From SZUA-442 sp051011415 (GTDB taxonomy: Bacteria > Actinomycetota > Acidimicrobiia > Spongiisociales > UBA5794): a DNA stretch of 64,000 bases. Below, piece by piece: positions 1 through 10,244 of the stretch. The stretch is from assembly GCA_051011415.1 (NCBI GenBank), contig JBPCTY010000002.1:10373-74372 (forward strand). Direction: 5' to 3'. The translations under genes and the position numbers were made by a program. The notes below the pieces were generated by a model. The model was not told where the DNA came from. It ran no database searches and saw nothing but the letters and a program-made list of their open reading frames with translations. Within the stretch, counting starts at the first letter, position 1, and the number at the start of each line of letters is the position of its first letter.

Positions 1-276
1 GAACAGCGACTCGAGGCTCCAGATAATGAAAGTCAGAATCGCGATGAAGACGATCTGCATCTTCGGGTCTTCGATTCCGAGGTTTCCGAGGAGTGAGTCG
101 CTTCCGTTGGCAACAACGTCCACTGCCATACCGATCAGGAATGGCGGTGCGAGGTCTACGGCTTTGTTCAGGAACGAATATGTCGAGGCGAGGACGATGC
201 GCTTCCGATAGCCGGCCGCATAGTTCCATAGCCGGCGAAGGGGGACCTTAGATTCCTCGACTACTGCATCTTCCAT
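1..276 (-). CDS. ABC exporter, N-terminal fragment (partial at window edge)
   Basis: The 92 visible codons begin with ATG at 276 (MEDAVVEESKVPLRRLW) and run off the left edge. After a basic N-terminus there are two hydrophobic stretches, roughly residues 25-55 and 76-92, separated by a short polar loop. The pattern, including TYSFLNKAVDLAPPFLIGMAVD, is the start of a type 1 exporter membrane domain as in fused MsbA-like half transporters; an ATPase domain should lie outside the window. Substrate cannot be told. The family call rests on this N-terminal pattern alone, because no Walker motif is visible. Confidence 0.7.
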   Translation of the reverse strand, partial: MEDAVVEESKVPLRRLWNYAAGYRKRIVLASTYSFLNKAVDLAPPFLIGMAVDVVANGSDSLLGNLGIEDPKMQIVFIAILTFIIWSLESLF

Positions 277-317
277 CGGTGCGAGGCTAGGACGAGCCGA
301 TGCTCAACCCTTGGGCG

Positions 318-2816
318 CTATGGAGCGGTACCGAAACGAATGAGGATCTCTTGGCCTGTTCCAATCGGTGTGCCGGCCCCGGGAGCCGTTGAGACGACCA
401 CCCCATGCTGAGCCGGATTGGTCGTGATGATCTCGTCGAAAGTCCACGTGACCTCAATGCCCGTTGCGATCATGTAGCTATTGAGCCGTTGGACGGCCTC
501 GGATGCAGTGAAACCGCGAAGGTCGGGCATCGGCACTTCCGGAGGTAGCCCGTTCGACACCTGAATCGTGATTGGTGTCCCTTGGCGAACGAGCGTGCCG
601 GGAAGTGGAATTGTTCCGACGAGTGATCCAGCAGGAAAGGTGCTCGCGACCTCTTCGATCTCACCGGCCAAGCCGACGCCGTAGATGGCGTCAATCATGT
701 CCGCTGTCGTCGGAGTGAGCGCAGGGACGATGGCATAGGGCGTCTGCCTGTAGACGTCTGTGCCTGGTGGATCTTCTGGGAAGTCGATCGGTGGAATCGC
801 CTTCGTGGCGTACTCCATGTACTGCTTCCAGATCGGCCCGGCCAGAGTGCCACCGAATGCATTGCGATAGAACTGCTCGGATCCTTCAGCGTCGTTGAAG
901 ACGGTGAAGTCCTTCATCGGAATCGTGCCTTGGTGATACCCAACCCACACGGCAGTGGTTATTTGTGGCACGAAGCCTGCGAACCAAACGTCGGTGTTGT
1001 TGCTTGCGGTCCCGGTCTTACCGGCCTGGGGCCGCCCGAGATCTGCACGACGACCTGTGCCTTGCGAAACAACCTTCTCAAGCGAACCGACGACCGCTGC
1101 TGCAATCTGCGGCGACAGCTCTTGTTCAGGCTGCATGGTGTGCTCGTAGATCACCGTTCCATCCCTATCGGTGATGCGCTCGATCAGGAAGGGCGTCCGT
1201 TTCTCGCCAAAGTTTGCAAAGGTCGAGTAGGCGGCTGCCATGTCGAGAGGGGATACGCCTGCTGCTCCCAATGTGATGGGGGCAAAGGGCTGGAGCGCTG
1301 AAGTGACACCGAGCCCGTTCGCCATCTCCACTACGGCATCGGGGCCAATCGCATCCACGAGGCGTGCATACACGGTGTTGGTCGAGTTATACGTCGCCGA
1401 GTCAAGAGTTCGAAGGTCCTTGCTCGAGTTGCCCGTCGCGTTCTCGACTTCCCAGTGCGTACCGAGGGGAGGGCATGGCGTTTCACACGGAATGAGCGCA
1501 GGGCTCGAATCATCCCAGAACGAGCCAAGGGTCACTGGATTGCCCGCACGGTCGCCTGAGTCCAACGCTGCGGCAAGCGTGAACGGCTTGAAAGCGGAGC
1601 CAGCATTCCTGGCGAGGCCGCCAGCCAGATCGTACGGTCGCTGCCCAGCCTCGATGTCATCACCGAATTCTGTGCCAGATGCCAACACGCGGATGGCACC
1701 CGTGCTGTTGTCGATCGACGCGATTGCACCCGTCGGCCCTTCAGCGGATCTGAACCAGGATCGAAGGATGCGTTCGGCCTCTTGCTGCAGACCGTGGTCC
1801 AGCGTGAGATCAATCTTGAGGCCGCCGCCACCTTCACAACTCGCATCAGCAGCGGGGCAACCGAATATCGCAAGCTTGCGCTCTGCCTGTGTTTCCCCGA
1901 GAGCATCGAACTCTGGACCCTGGAGAAGCTGGCGACGCACGGCGATCATGATCTCCGGTGAAATCGACTCGTTTGTCTCTTGCGCAATCACGCCCAGTGG
2001 CTCTTGTTGTGCAAGCTGGCCATCTCGGGGAAGGATGTGGCCGTTGGCAACCATGCGATCGATTGTTCGGTTTCGAGCGGACAACGCGTTCTGTGCGTTC
2101 GACCTTGGGTGATAGAACGTCGGGTTGCGGATCGGCACCGGCAGCAGCGCAGCCTCAGCGATTGACAGCTCGTCGAGTTCCTTGCCGAAGTACTCGAGCG
2201 ACGCAGCCCTGATGCCATACGCGTTCGAGCCGAAGAACACCGAGTTTGCCCAGAATTCGAGGATCTGATCCTTCGTGTATCGACGCTCGACCTCGGCGGC
2301 CACCACGGCCTCGCAGATCTTGCGTTCGATCGTCTGGTCAGAGGTGAGGAAGTTCTGTTTCACGACCTGCTGCGTGATTGTCGATCCACCACCAGCAGGA
2401 GCATCGGTCACACGACCCATGACGGCTCGGCCGATGGCGGTGAAGTCAATGCCCTCGTGCTCGTAGAAGGACTTGTCCTCTGCGGACAGAATCGCTGCGA
2501 CAACAAGATCCGGCATATCCGAAAGCTGTACCGGGAGGCTGTTGCGCTCGGACAGTTCGCCAAGCTTCACGGCATCTGCGGTGTAGACCGACGAGAGGGT
2601 CGAAAGGTTGGGGAATTCGAGGTCGAACGTTTCGACATTGCAGAGATAGGCGTCTTCGACATCGGACACGGTCCCGTATGCCGTGTTGACCGTCAGAAAG
2701 CCGAACAGGCCCACCCAGGTGGCACCGACGATCACAACGATGGCAAGCCCTATGAGTGCGGGCAAGCGTCGCTGATGCCGCTCGATGCGTTCGATGTCTC
2801 TGATGGGTGGTTCCAC
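318..2816 (-). CDS. Bifunctional class A penicillin-binding protein with C-terminal PASTA domains
   Basis: This 832-aa protein should polymerise and cross-link peptidoglycan on the outer face of the membrane. A short basic cytoplasmic tail is followed by one membrane segment (about residues 19-43). The glycosyltransferase 51 domain (about 95-270) shows EDKSFYEHEGID with its catalytic Glu and GGGSTITQQVVKQ. The transpeptidase domain has SAFK (nucleophile Ser near 406), STN in YNSTNTVYA and KTG near 598. The C-terminal region (about 700-832) holds two PASTA-like repeats, as in actinobacterial PonA-type proteins, which usually bind muropeptide or lipid II. The start is GTG at 2816, preceded by a GAGG; the mutase gene diverges about 100 bases away. 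All key catalytic motifs are present. Confidence 0.93.
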   Translation of the reverse strand: MEPPIRDIERIERHQRRLPALIGLAIVVIVGATWVGLFGFLTVNTAYGTVSDVEDAYLCNVETFDLEFPNLSTLSSVYTADAVKLGELSERNSLPVQLSDMPDLVVAAILSAEDKSFYEHEGIDFTAIGRAVMGRVTDAPAGGGSTITQQVVKQNFLTSDQTIERKICEAVVAAEVERRYTKDQILEFWANSVFFGSNAYGIRAASLEYFGKELDELSIAEAALLPVPIRNPTFYHPRSNAQNALSARNRTIDRMVANGHILPRDGQLAQQEPLGVIAQETNESISPEIMIAVRRQLLQGPEFDALGETQAERKLAIFGCPAADASCEGGGGLKIDLTLDHGLQQEAERILRSWFRSAEGPTGAIASIDNSTGAIRVLASGTEFGDDIEAGQRPYDLAGGLARNAGSAFKPFTLAAALDSGDRAGNPVTLGSFWDDSSPALIPCETPCPPLGTHWEVENATGNSSKDLRTLDSATYNSTNTVYARLVDAIGPDAVVEMANGLGVTSALQPFAPITLGAAGVSPLDMAAAYSTFANFGEKRTPFLIERITDRDGTVIYEHTMQPEQELSPQIAAAVVGSLEKVVSQGTGRRADLGRPQAGKTGTASNNTDVWFAGFVPQITTAVWVGYHQGTIPMKDFTVFNDAEGSEQFYRNAFGGTLAGPIWKQYMEYATKAIPPIDFPEDPPGTDVYRQTPYAIVPALTPTTADMIDAIYGVGLAGEIEEVASTFPAGSLVGTIPLPGTLVRQGTPITIQVSNGLPPEVPMPDLRGFTASEAVQRLNSYMIATGIEVTWTFDEIITTNPAQHGVVVSTAPGAGTPIGTGQEILIRFGTAP

Positions 2817-2919
2817 AGTGCCTCACTGGGCCAAGACACGTGCCCGCACCGCCCTACCGGTACCATCAAGCACGCGAAATCAGCATAGGAACCGACCTCA
2901 GATAGCGAATGGATCTGCC

Positions 2920-4473
<1,554 letters not shown>

Positions 4474-4490
4474 CTGACCGAGGATTCCCG

Positions 4491-5858
4491 GTGCACGACA
4501 ACCAAACCCCAACACGGCTTCTTGTCATCGGTGGAGGGCCGGCCGGTCACTCCGCTGCGACGCAAGCCGCGACGCTTGGAGCCGAGGTCACCCTCGTTGA
4601 AGATCAGATCGTTGGAGGAGCAGCTCACCTTTGGGATTGCATCCCCTCCAAGGCGATGGTGTCGAGCTCGATGCGTCTTCGTGCGATCCGTCACGCCAGC
4701 CGCCTTGGGATCTCCGAGCCAGGGCCGGCAGCCCTTGACATGGAGAACCTCTCGTCGCACGTGTACGGCATTGCCGACACGATCGCCGACAGCATCACCT
4801 CGATGCTGGTCAGCCAAGGCGTTGAGATCGTACGGGGCCGGGCACACTTCACCGGACCGCACACTGCCGTTGCCGTCACCGAGGATGGCAATGTTGGCCT
4901 TGAGTTCGACACCGCTCTCATATCCACCGGATCCAGACCGAGAGTGCCCGATTGGGCGGACGTTGACGGCGAACGAGTGCTGACTACCCGCGACGCTTAT
5001 CACGTGCCTGAGCTGCCAGAGAGAATCGTGATCATCGGCTCGGGCGTGACCGGGGTCGAGATGGTCCACATCTTCTCATCGCTTGGCTCAGAGGTCGCCC
5101 TCCTTGTGAGCCGACATCATGTGCTGCCGCACCGCGACGCAGAAGTTGCTGCGGTCCTTGAGGAGGACTTCCTTGGTCGTGGGGTCGAGTTGCTGAAGGG
5201 ATCACGTGCCTCGGCCATCGAGCGCGATGGAGATCGCGTTGTCGTGCGCACCGAAGACGGAAGACGGGTCGAAGGGTCCCATGCACTGCTTGCAGTGGGG
5301 TCGGTACCGAATAGCGAAGGGCTCGAGTTGGACTCAGCAGGTGTCCGGTCTGACGGCGGCTATGTGCCCGTCGATGAGTTCAACCGCACGAACGTTGCAC
5401 ACATCTATGCGGGCGGCGACGTCACCGGACTACTGCCCCTGTCATCCGTTGCAACGATGCAGGGCCGAAAGATTGCCTCCCACATGATGGGTCGGCAGGT
5501 GAAACCGATTGACTACGGCCGTGTGAGCCAGGCGATCTTCACGGAGCCAGAGATCGCATCGGTGGGTCTTGAGGAAGTGGATGCCGCTGCAGAGGGCAGG
5601 AAGGTGCGGATCACCAAGGTGCCGCTTGCATCGAACCCGAGAGCGCTCATTCAGGGAGATACCTCAGGATTCGTCAAGGTGGTGTCCGACCCCGCGACCC
5701 ACGTTGTGCTTGGGGGAACGGTTGTAGGTCATCATGCTTCGGAGCTTGTTGCACCGATTGCGCTTGCGACCCAAGCTCGGATCAGGGTCGACGTGCTGGT
5801 TGAAACATTGATGGTCCATCCCAGCCTGACAGAGTCGATCTCAGAAGCCGCTGAATAG
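4491..5858 (+). CDS. LpdA-like flavin pyridine-nucleotide-disulfide oxidoreductase, probable NAD(P)H:quinone reductase
   Basis: A 455-aa two-dinucleotide-fold flavoprotein. The FAD site LLVIGGGPAGHSAA lies at the N-terminus, the NAD(P) site IVIIGSGVTGVEM near residue 180, the second FAD motif IYAGGDVTG near 303, and a dimerisation domain follows. In true lipoamide dehydrogenases two cysteines form the redox disulfide (GGTCLNRGCIPSK type). Here the segment reads GGAAHLWDCIPSK, so the first cysteine is gone. The C-terminal His-Pro-Thr catalytic motif also appears as VHPSLTE. This matches the M. tuberculosis LpdA (Rv3303c) type, which acts as an NAD(P)H-quinone reductase, not in 2-oxoacid dehydrogenases. 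GTG start 18 bases after the mutase stop suggests co-transcription. Confidence 0.85.
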   Translation: MHDNQTPTRLLVIGGGPAGHSAATQAATLGAEVTLVEDQIVGGAAHLWDCIPSKAMVSSSMRLRAIRHASRLGISEPGPAALDMENLSSHVYGIADTIADSITSMLVSQGVEIVRGRAHFTGPHTAVAVTEDGNVGLEFDTALISTGSRPRVPDWADVDGERVLTTRDAYHVPELPERIVIIGSGVTGVEMVHIFSSLGSEVALLVSRHHVLPHRDAEVAAVLEEDFLGRGVELLKGSRASAIERDGDRVVVRTEDGRRVEGSHALLAVGSVPNSEGLELDSAGVRSDGGYVPVDEFNRTNVAHIYAGGDVTGLLPLSSVATMQGRKIASHMMGRQVKPIDYGRVSQAIFTEPEIASVGLEEVDAAAEGRKVRITKVPLASNPRALIQGDTSGFVKVVSDPATHVVLGGTVVGHHASELVAPIALATQARIRVDVLVETLMVHPSLTESISEAAE

Positions 5859-5865
5859 ACCGGCG

Positions 5866-5988
5866 CTAGTCCCGATCGGCCCGGATCCCGCGAAGCCACT
5901 TGGCGCGGCCCTCGACTGCAACCTCCGCAGCAACCATGCCTGCAATGATGGCTGCGCCCACGACGGCTGACAGTACGGACTTGATCAT
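5866..5988 (-). CDS. Putative 40-aa small membrane protein
   Basis: An ATG-started ORF between convergent neighbours, MIKSVLSAVVGAAIIAGMVA... The protein has one hydrophobic helix (about residues 4-21) followed by a basic tail (KWLRGIRADRD). The composition is that of a single-pass membrane peptide, not of random translation. No ribosome-binding site stands out and no function can be assigned. It lies just after the LpdA-like stop on the opposite strand and downstream of the biotin carboxylase gene. Confidence 0.4.
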   Translation of the reverse strand: MIKSVLSAVVGAAIIAGMVAAEVAVEGRAKWLRGIRADRD

Positions 5989-6052
5989 GTGCGAAGTGTA
6001 TTACAGATCGATCCACGAGGAATAGCTGGCATCCAAGCGCCTCTGCTGGCGG

Positions 6053-7798
6053 CTACTTGATCACCATGAGCAGTTGGCCTGCCGACACGGTGTCACCAAC
6101 CTGGACCTTGATGTCGACGATGTCCCCGCCGACACTCGCCTTGATCTCGTTCTCCATCTTCATGGCCTCGAGCACACACACGGCTTCGCCTTCTTGGACT
6201 GTTTCGCCCGCCTTGTGGTGGATCTTGACGATGGTGCCTTGCATCGGGGAGAGAATCTCACCCGCTGCGCCTCCGCCGGTCGACGCACCGGACAGTTTGG
6301 GCGCCTTGCGGCGGGGGGCCACTCGCTTGCCTGACCCCGGTGCGGTGAGTACCTGTGCCCAGTACTTGACCGCGAAACGACGACCACCGACCTCGACCGT
6401 CATCGAGCGTTCCGTGAGCTCCTCGTCCTCGGGCACGGCTGGAGCGGTTGCTCGGTCGAGATCTGAGAAGTCCATCGTGTCCTCGACCAGGCGTGTGTTG
6501 ACATTGCCGGACAGGAAGTCTTCGTTCTCGAGGATTCGCAGGTGTGCAGGAATTGTGGTGTCAACGCCTGCGATCTGATACTCGTTGAGCGCACGCTTGG
6601 CCCGCGCAACGGCTTCATCCCTGGTGGATCCCGACACGATGAGCTTGGCAATCATGTTGTCGTAGTACTGGCTGATGACGCTGCCCTGAACGACCCCCGA
6701 ATCGATACGGATGCCCGGACCCGACGGCTCGCGATACTTGACGAGGGTGCCCGGTGTGGGAATGAATCCACGGGATGGGTCCTCGGCGTTGACCCTGAAC
6801 TCGATCGTGTGACCGATAGGCGCCGGTGCACCGTCCATTGAGAGCTCAGCCCCCTGGGCAACTTTGAGCTGCTCGACCACCAGATCGACGCCGAACACCT
6901 CTTCGGTAACGGTGTGTTCAACCTGGATACGGGTGTTCATCTCGAGGAAGTAGAACTCGCCGTCCGAGAACAAGAACTCCACCGTTCCGGCCGACTGGTA
7001 TCCAGCGGCATGGCCCAGCGCCAGCGCAAGCTCGCCAAGCTTCTGTCGCAGCTCCGGCGTGAAATGGGGTGCAGGGGATTCCTCGACGAGCTTCTGGTGC
7101 CGTCGCTGAAGGGAGCAGTCCCTTTCCCCGTAGAACAGTCCGTTGCCGTGATTGTCGAAGAGCACCTGGGCTTCGATGTGTCGAGCATTCTCGAGGTAGC
7201 GCTCGACGTAGACGGCTGCATTGCCGAACCAGGACTCTGCTTCTCTTCCTGCCGACTCGAACGCATCGGCCAGACCGTCCTTCGATCGGACAACCTTGAG
7301 GCCTCTGCCACCTCCGCCCGCAGCTGCCTTGATCGCTACGGGAAACCCATGTTCGTCAGCGAATGCCGCGACCTGCTCAACCGACGTCAACGGCTCGAGC
7401 GTTCCGGGGACTCCGTGGACGCCAGCCGCATCGGCTGCGACCCTCGATTCGATCTTGTCGCCCATCATGGCAATCGCAGAAGGAGGCGGGCCGACCCAGA
7501 TCAAGCCAGCATCGGTGATGGCGGATGCGAACTCTGCGTTCTCGGCAAGAAACCCGTATCCGGGGTGGACCGCGTCGGCCTTTGATTCCTTTGCGATCTC
7601 AAGGATTCGCTCGACATTGAGGTATGAATCAGCTGCTGGTGCCGCACCGACGTTCCACGCCTCATCGGCCATCGCGGTATGTACCGAGTCCCTGTCGAGC
7701 TCGGAATAGATTGCGATGGTCCTGAGGCCGACGTCTCGCGCAGCACGGATGATGCGAACGGCGATCTCGCCACGATTGGCAATGAGAACTGATTCCAC
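6053..7798 (-). CDS. Acyl-CoA carboxylase alpha subunit: biotin carboxylase plus biotin carrier
   Basis: A 581-aa AccA3-type subunit, close to the length of mycobacterial AccA3. The biotin carboxylase part (residues 1 to about 445) starts with LIANRGEIAVRIIRAARD and has the ATP-grasp glycine loop KAAAGGGGRGLKVV, the metal and catalytic region FYFLEMNTRIQVEHTVTEE, and RIDSG near 350. A linker leads to a C-terminal biotinyl domain with EAMKMENEIK, the Lys near 545 being the biotinylation site. It carboxylates biotin with ATP and bicarbonate; the beta subunit next to it transfers the carboxyl to an acyl-CoA. The two genes have the same strand, 120 bases apart, and the biotin ligase gene is adjacent. 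Confidence 0.95.
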   Translation of the reverse strand: MESVLIANRGEIAVRIIRAARDVGLRTIAIYSELDRDSVHTAMADEAWNVGAAPAADSYLNVERILEIAKESKADAVHPGYGFLAENAEFASAITDAGLIWVGPPPSAIAMMGDKIESRVAADAAGVHGVPGTLEPLTSVEQVAAFADEHGFPVAIKAAAGGGGRGLKVVRSKDGLADAFESAGREAESWFGNAAVYVERYLENARHIEAQVLFDNHGNGLFYGERDCSLQRRHQKLVEESPAPHFTPELRQKLGELALALGHAAGYQSAGTVEFLFSDGEFYFLEMNTRIQVEHTVTEEVFGVDLVVEQLKVAQGAELSMDGAPAPIGHTIEFRVNAEDPSRGFIPTPGTLVKYREPSGPGIRIDSGVVQGSVISQYYDNMIAKLIVSGSTRDEAVARAKRALNEYQIAGVDTTIPAHLRILENEDFLSGNVNTRLVEDTMDFSDLDRATAPAVPEDEELTERSMTVEVGGRRFAVKYWAQVLTAPGSGKRVAPRRKAPKLSGASTGGGAAGEILSPMQGTIVKIHHKAGETVQEGEAVCVLEAMKMENEIKASVGGDIVDIKVQVGDTVSAGQLLMVIK

Positions 7799-7918
7799 GT
7801 GGCAATCCTAGATGTGGTCGGTTTTCCGAGGAGAACCGGGGCCCACCTCTCGATTACGACCCGCCCAACACGCAGTGCGTTACCGATTCATGGCAGGTCG
7901 TTCCTCGCCGAGCGCTGT

Positions 7919-9469
7919 CTACAGCGGAATGTTCCCGTGCTTCTTCGGTGGCATGTTCTCGCGCTTGTTGCGGAGCATCTCGAGAGATCGGATGAGTCGT
8001 GGGCGGGTCTCTCTTGGTTCGATGACGTCGTCGACGAGACCGTGTTCGGCGGCGACGAACGGGTTGTTGAACTTCTCCTCGTAGTCCGCAACGAGCTCAG
8101 CTCGCGCTTCGTCTGCATCATCGGCCGCAGCGAGGTCCCTTCGGTGGATCACGTTCACTGCTCCCTGAGCGCCCATGACTGCAATCTCGGCTGAAGGCCA
8201 AGCGAACACGACGTCTGCACGAACTGCACGCGAGTTCATCACGAGGTAGGCCCCGCCGTAGGCCTTCCGCGTAATGACCGTGATGCGGGGAACTGTTGCC
8301 TCCGAGTATGCGTACAGCAGCTTCGCCCCATGGCGGATGATGCCGTCGTGCTCTTGGCCGACCCCCGGAAGGAAGCCAGGCACATCGACCAGCGTGACGA
8401 TTGGGATATTGAACGCATCACAGAACCTGACGAACCGCGCCGCCTTGACTGATGCGTCTATGTCAAGAGTGCCGGCCAGAACGGCTGGTTGGTTGGCGAC
8501 CACACCAACTGTGTATCCGTCGAGACGGGACAGGCCGACCACAATGTTGCCGGCGTAGTGCTCGTGGACCTCGTAGAACTCGCCATCGTCGACGATCGAC
8601 TCGATGACCTCAACCACGTCGTACGGCTGGTTTGCCGAGTCAGGAACAATCGTTGTGAGGTCTTCGTCCATCCGGTCTGGAGCATCCATCGGGGTGAAGA
8701 ACGGTGGAACCTCCATGTTGTTGGAGGGAAGGAAGGAGATCATGTAGCGAATCTCGTCGAGTGCCTCGCGGTCGTCAGCGGCGACAAAGTGTGTGACCCC
8801 ACTCTTGGATGAGTGTGCGTGCGCACCCCCAAGATCGTCCATCGTGACTTCTTCACCAGTGACGGTCTTGATGACGTCTGGTCCCGTGATGAACAGGTGA
8901 CTGGTGCCCTCGACCTGATAGATGAAGTCGGTGAGGGCGGGGGAGTAGACGGCGCCGCCGGCACACGGACCCATAATCACTGAGATTTGCGGGATGACGC
9001 CGGAGGCTCGAACGTTGCGCTCGAAGATTCGCCCGTAGCCATTCAGTCCAAGGACACCCTCCTGAATTCGGGCTCCACCCGAATCCTTGAGACCGATGAT
9101 CGGTGTTCCCGTCTCCATCGCAAGATCCATGACCTTGCAGATCTTGTTTGCAACGACCTCGCCGAGGCTTCCCCCGAACCGTGTGAAGTCCTCTGCAAAG
9201 ACGAATACGTTTCGGCCGTCAACGGTGCCCCAGCCGGTGACAACGGCATCACCGTACGGACGCTTTTGATCGATACCGAAGTTCGTCTCGTGATGCTGGA
9301 CGAAAGGATCTATCTCCTGGAAGCTTCCCTTGTCGAGAAGCAGCTCGATCCGCTCCCTTGCGGTGAGCTTTCCGGCATCGTGCTGGCGTTCAACGGCGCG
9401 CTGGTTGTCGGGTTGGCGCGACTTCTCTCGCAGGGCTCGAAGCCGCTCAATGTTTTCTTCAGTGCTCAC
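7919..9469 (-). CDS. Acyl-CoA (probably propionyl-CoA) carboxylase beta subunit
   Basis: A 516-aa carboxyltransferase that moves carboxyl from biotin to an acyl-CoA. Both crotonase-like halves are present: ARERIELLLDKGSFQEID at the N-terminus, LKDSGGARIQEGV with GPCAGGAVYSPAL in the first half, and DVPGFLPGVGQEHDGIIRHGAKLLYAY with ITRKAYGGAYLVM in the second. The C-terminus PPKKHGNIPL is the usual end of PccB/AccD5-like subunits, which favours propionyl-CoA. The chosen start is GTG 9469, directly preceded by a GGGAGGA ribosome-binding site; a longer in-frame ORF upstream overlaps birA and is rejected. The mutase at 2920 would use the product after epimerisation. Confidence 0.94.
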   Translation of the reverse strand: MSTEENIERLRALREKSRQPDNQRAVERQHDAGKLTARERIELLLDKGSFQEIDPFVQHHETNFGIDQKRPYGDAVVTGWGTVDGRNVFVFAEDFTRFGGSLGEVVANKICKVMDLAMETGTPIIGLKDSGGARIQEGVLGLNGYGRIFERNVRASGVIPQISVIMGPCAGGAVYSPALTDFIYQVEGTSHLFITGPDVIKTVTGEEVTMDDLGGAHAHSSKSGVTHFVAADDREALDEIRYMISFLPSNNMEVPPFFTPMDAPDRMDEDLTTIVPDSANQPYDVVEVIESIVDDGEFYEVHEHYAGNIVVGLSRLDGYTVGVVANQPAVLAGTLDIDASVKAARFVRFCDAFNIPIVTLVDVPGFLPGVGQEHDGIIRHGAKLLYAYSEATVPRITVITRKAYGGAYLVMNSRAVRADVVFAWPSAEIAVMGAQGAVNVIHRRDLAAADDADEARAELVADYEEKFNNPFVAAEHGLVDDVIEPRETRPRLIRSLEMLRNKRENMPPKKHGNIPL

Positions 9470-9524
9470 TGATCCTCCCGGTAGGCTCGGCCGGGTTCGG
9501 AAGTACGACTCGCCGGAGCACCCG

Positions 9525-10214
9525 TTGGCTACACAATACGACATGATTTGTCTCGATCAGGTCGACTCGACCCAGGACGTCGCTCGCGCTCGTCTTGAGA
9601 GCTCCGACCGACCGGTGCTCGTCGTGGCCGACCGCCAGGTTGGCGGAAGGGGCAGGCAGGGCCGGGTCTGGGTGGAACCAGATCGTGGAATGTTCAGCTC
9701 CCTTGCATTCGCACCCGACTGGGAACCAGATACCTGGCCTCTGCTGCCCCTTTGCGTCGGCGTCGCCGTGAGAAGGGCTGTTGTTGCGTTCACACGCGAG
9801 GCGCTCGAACTCAAATGGCCAAACGACCTCCGGCTGCCTCATGGCAAAGCCGGTGGCGTGCTTGTCGAGTCATCCGACGGCGTCGTCACCGCGGGCTGTG
9901 GGCTGAACCTGTTCTGGGAGGAGCGCCCGGACTTCGCATCCGCGCTGTTCGATATGGACCCAGGGCCGCAGATGGCGCAGGATCTCGCCGCTGCCTGGGT
10001 CGTCGAAATGCTCGCGCTCGTCAAGGCTGGAGCCGACAGCTGGCCAGAGGCCGAATATCGCGACGCTTGCGTAACGCTCGGAGCGCACGTTGAGTGGGAT
10101 GGCGGCTCAGGAACGGCCGTCGACCTCGGATCGACTGGTGCCCTGATCGTTGAAACGACCGATGGGCGTACAGAGATCGCCTCAGGTGATGTGCATCTGC
10201 GGAGCCACCGCTAG
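9525..10214 (+). CDS. birA: Biotin-[acetyl-CoA-carboxylase] ligase, no DNA-binding domain
   Basis: A class I biotin protein ligase of about 229 aa. It activates biotin to biotinyl-AMP and loads it onto the carrier lysine of the adjacent carboxylase alpha chain. Motifs are LDQVDSTQDVA, the biotin loop GGRGRQGRVW, LKWPNDL and KAGGVLVES. There is no N-terminal helix-turn-helix, so it should not act as the biotin repressor. The start is uncertain: TTG 9525 has a GGAG six bases upstream, whereas ATG 9543 has no ribosome-binding site but could be leaderless. It diverges from the carboxylase beta gene with only some 55-75 bases between, so the two promoters must lie back to back. Confidence 0.92.
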   Translation: MATQYDMICLDQVDSTQDVARARLESSDRPVLVVADRQVGGRGRQGRVWVEPDRGMFSSLAFAPDWEPDTWPLLPLCVGVAVRRAVVAFTREALELKWPNDLRLPHGKAGGVLVESSDGVVTAGCGLNLFWEERPDFASALFDMDPGPQMAQDLAAAWVVEMLALVKAGADSWPEAEYRDACVTLGAHVEWDGGSGTAVDLGSTGALIVETTDGRTEIASGDVHLRSHR

Positions 10215-10244
10215 CCTCCTGTCCGCATTCAAGAGGAGCGGTGG

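Noticed and set aside
1240..2112. 290-codon frame antisense to the penicillin-binding protein gene
   Set aside because: Low-complexity Arg/Ser/Pro translation typical of antisense frames in GC-rich genes.
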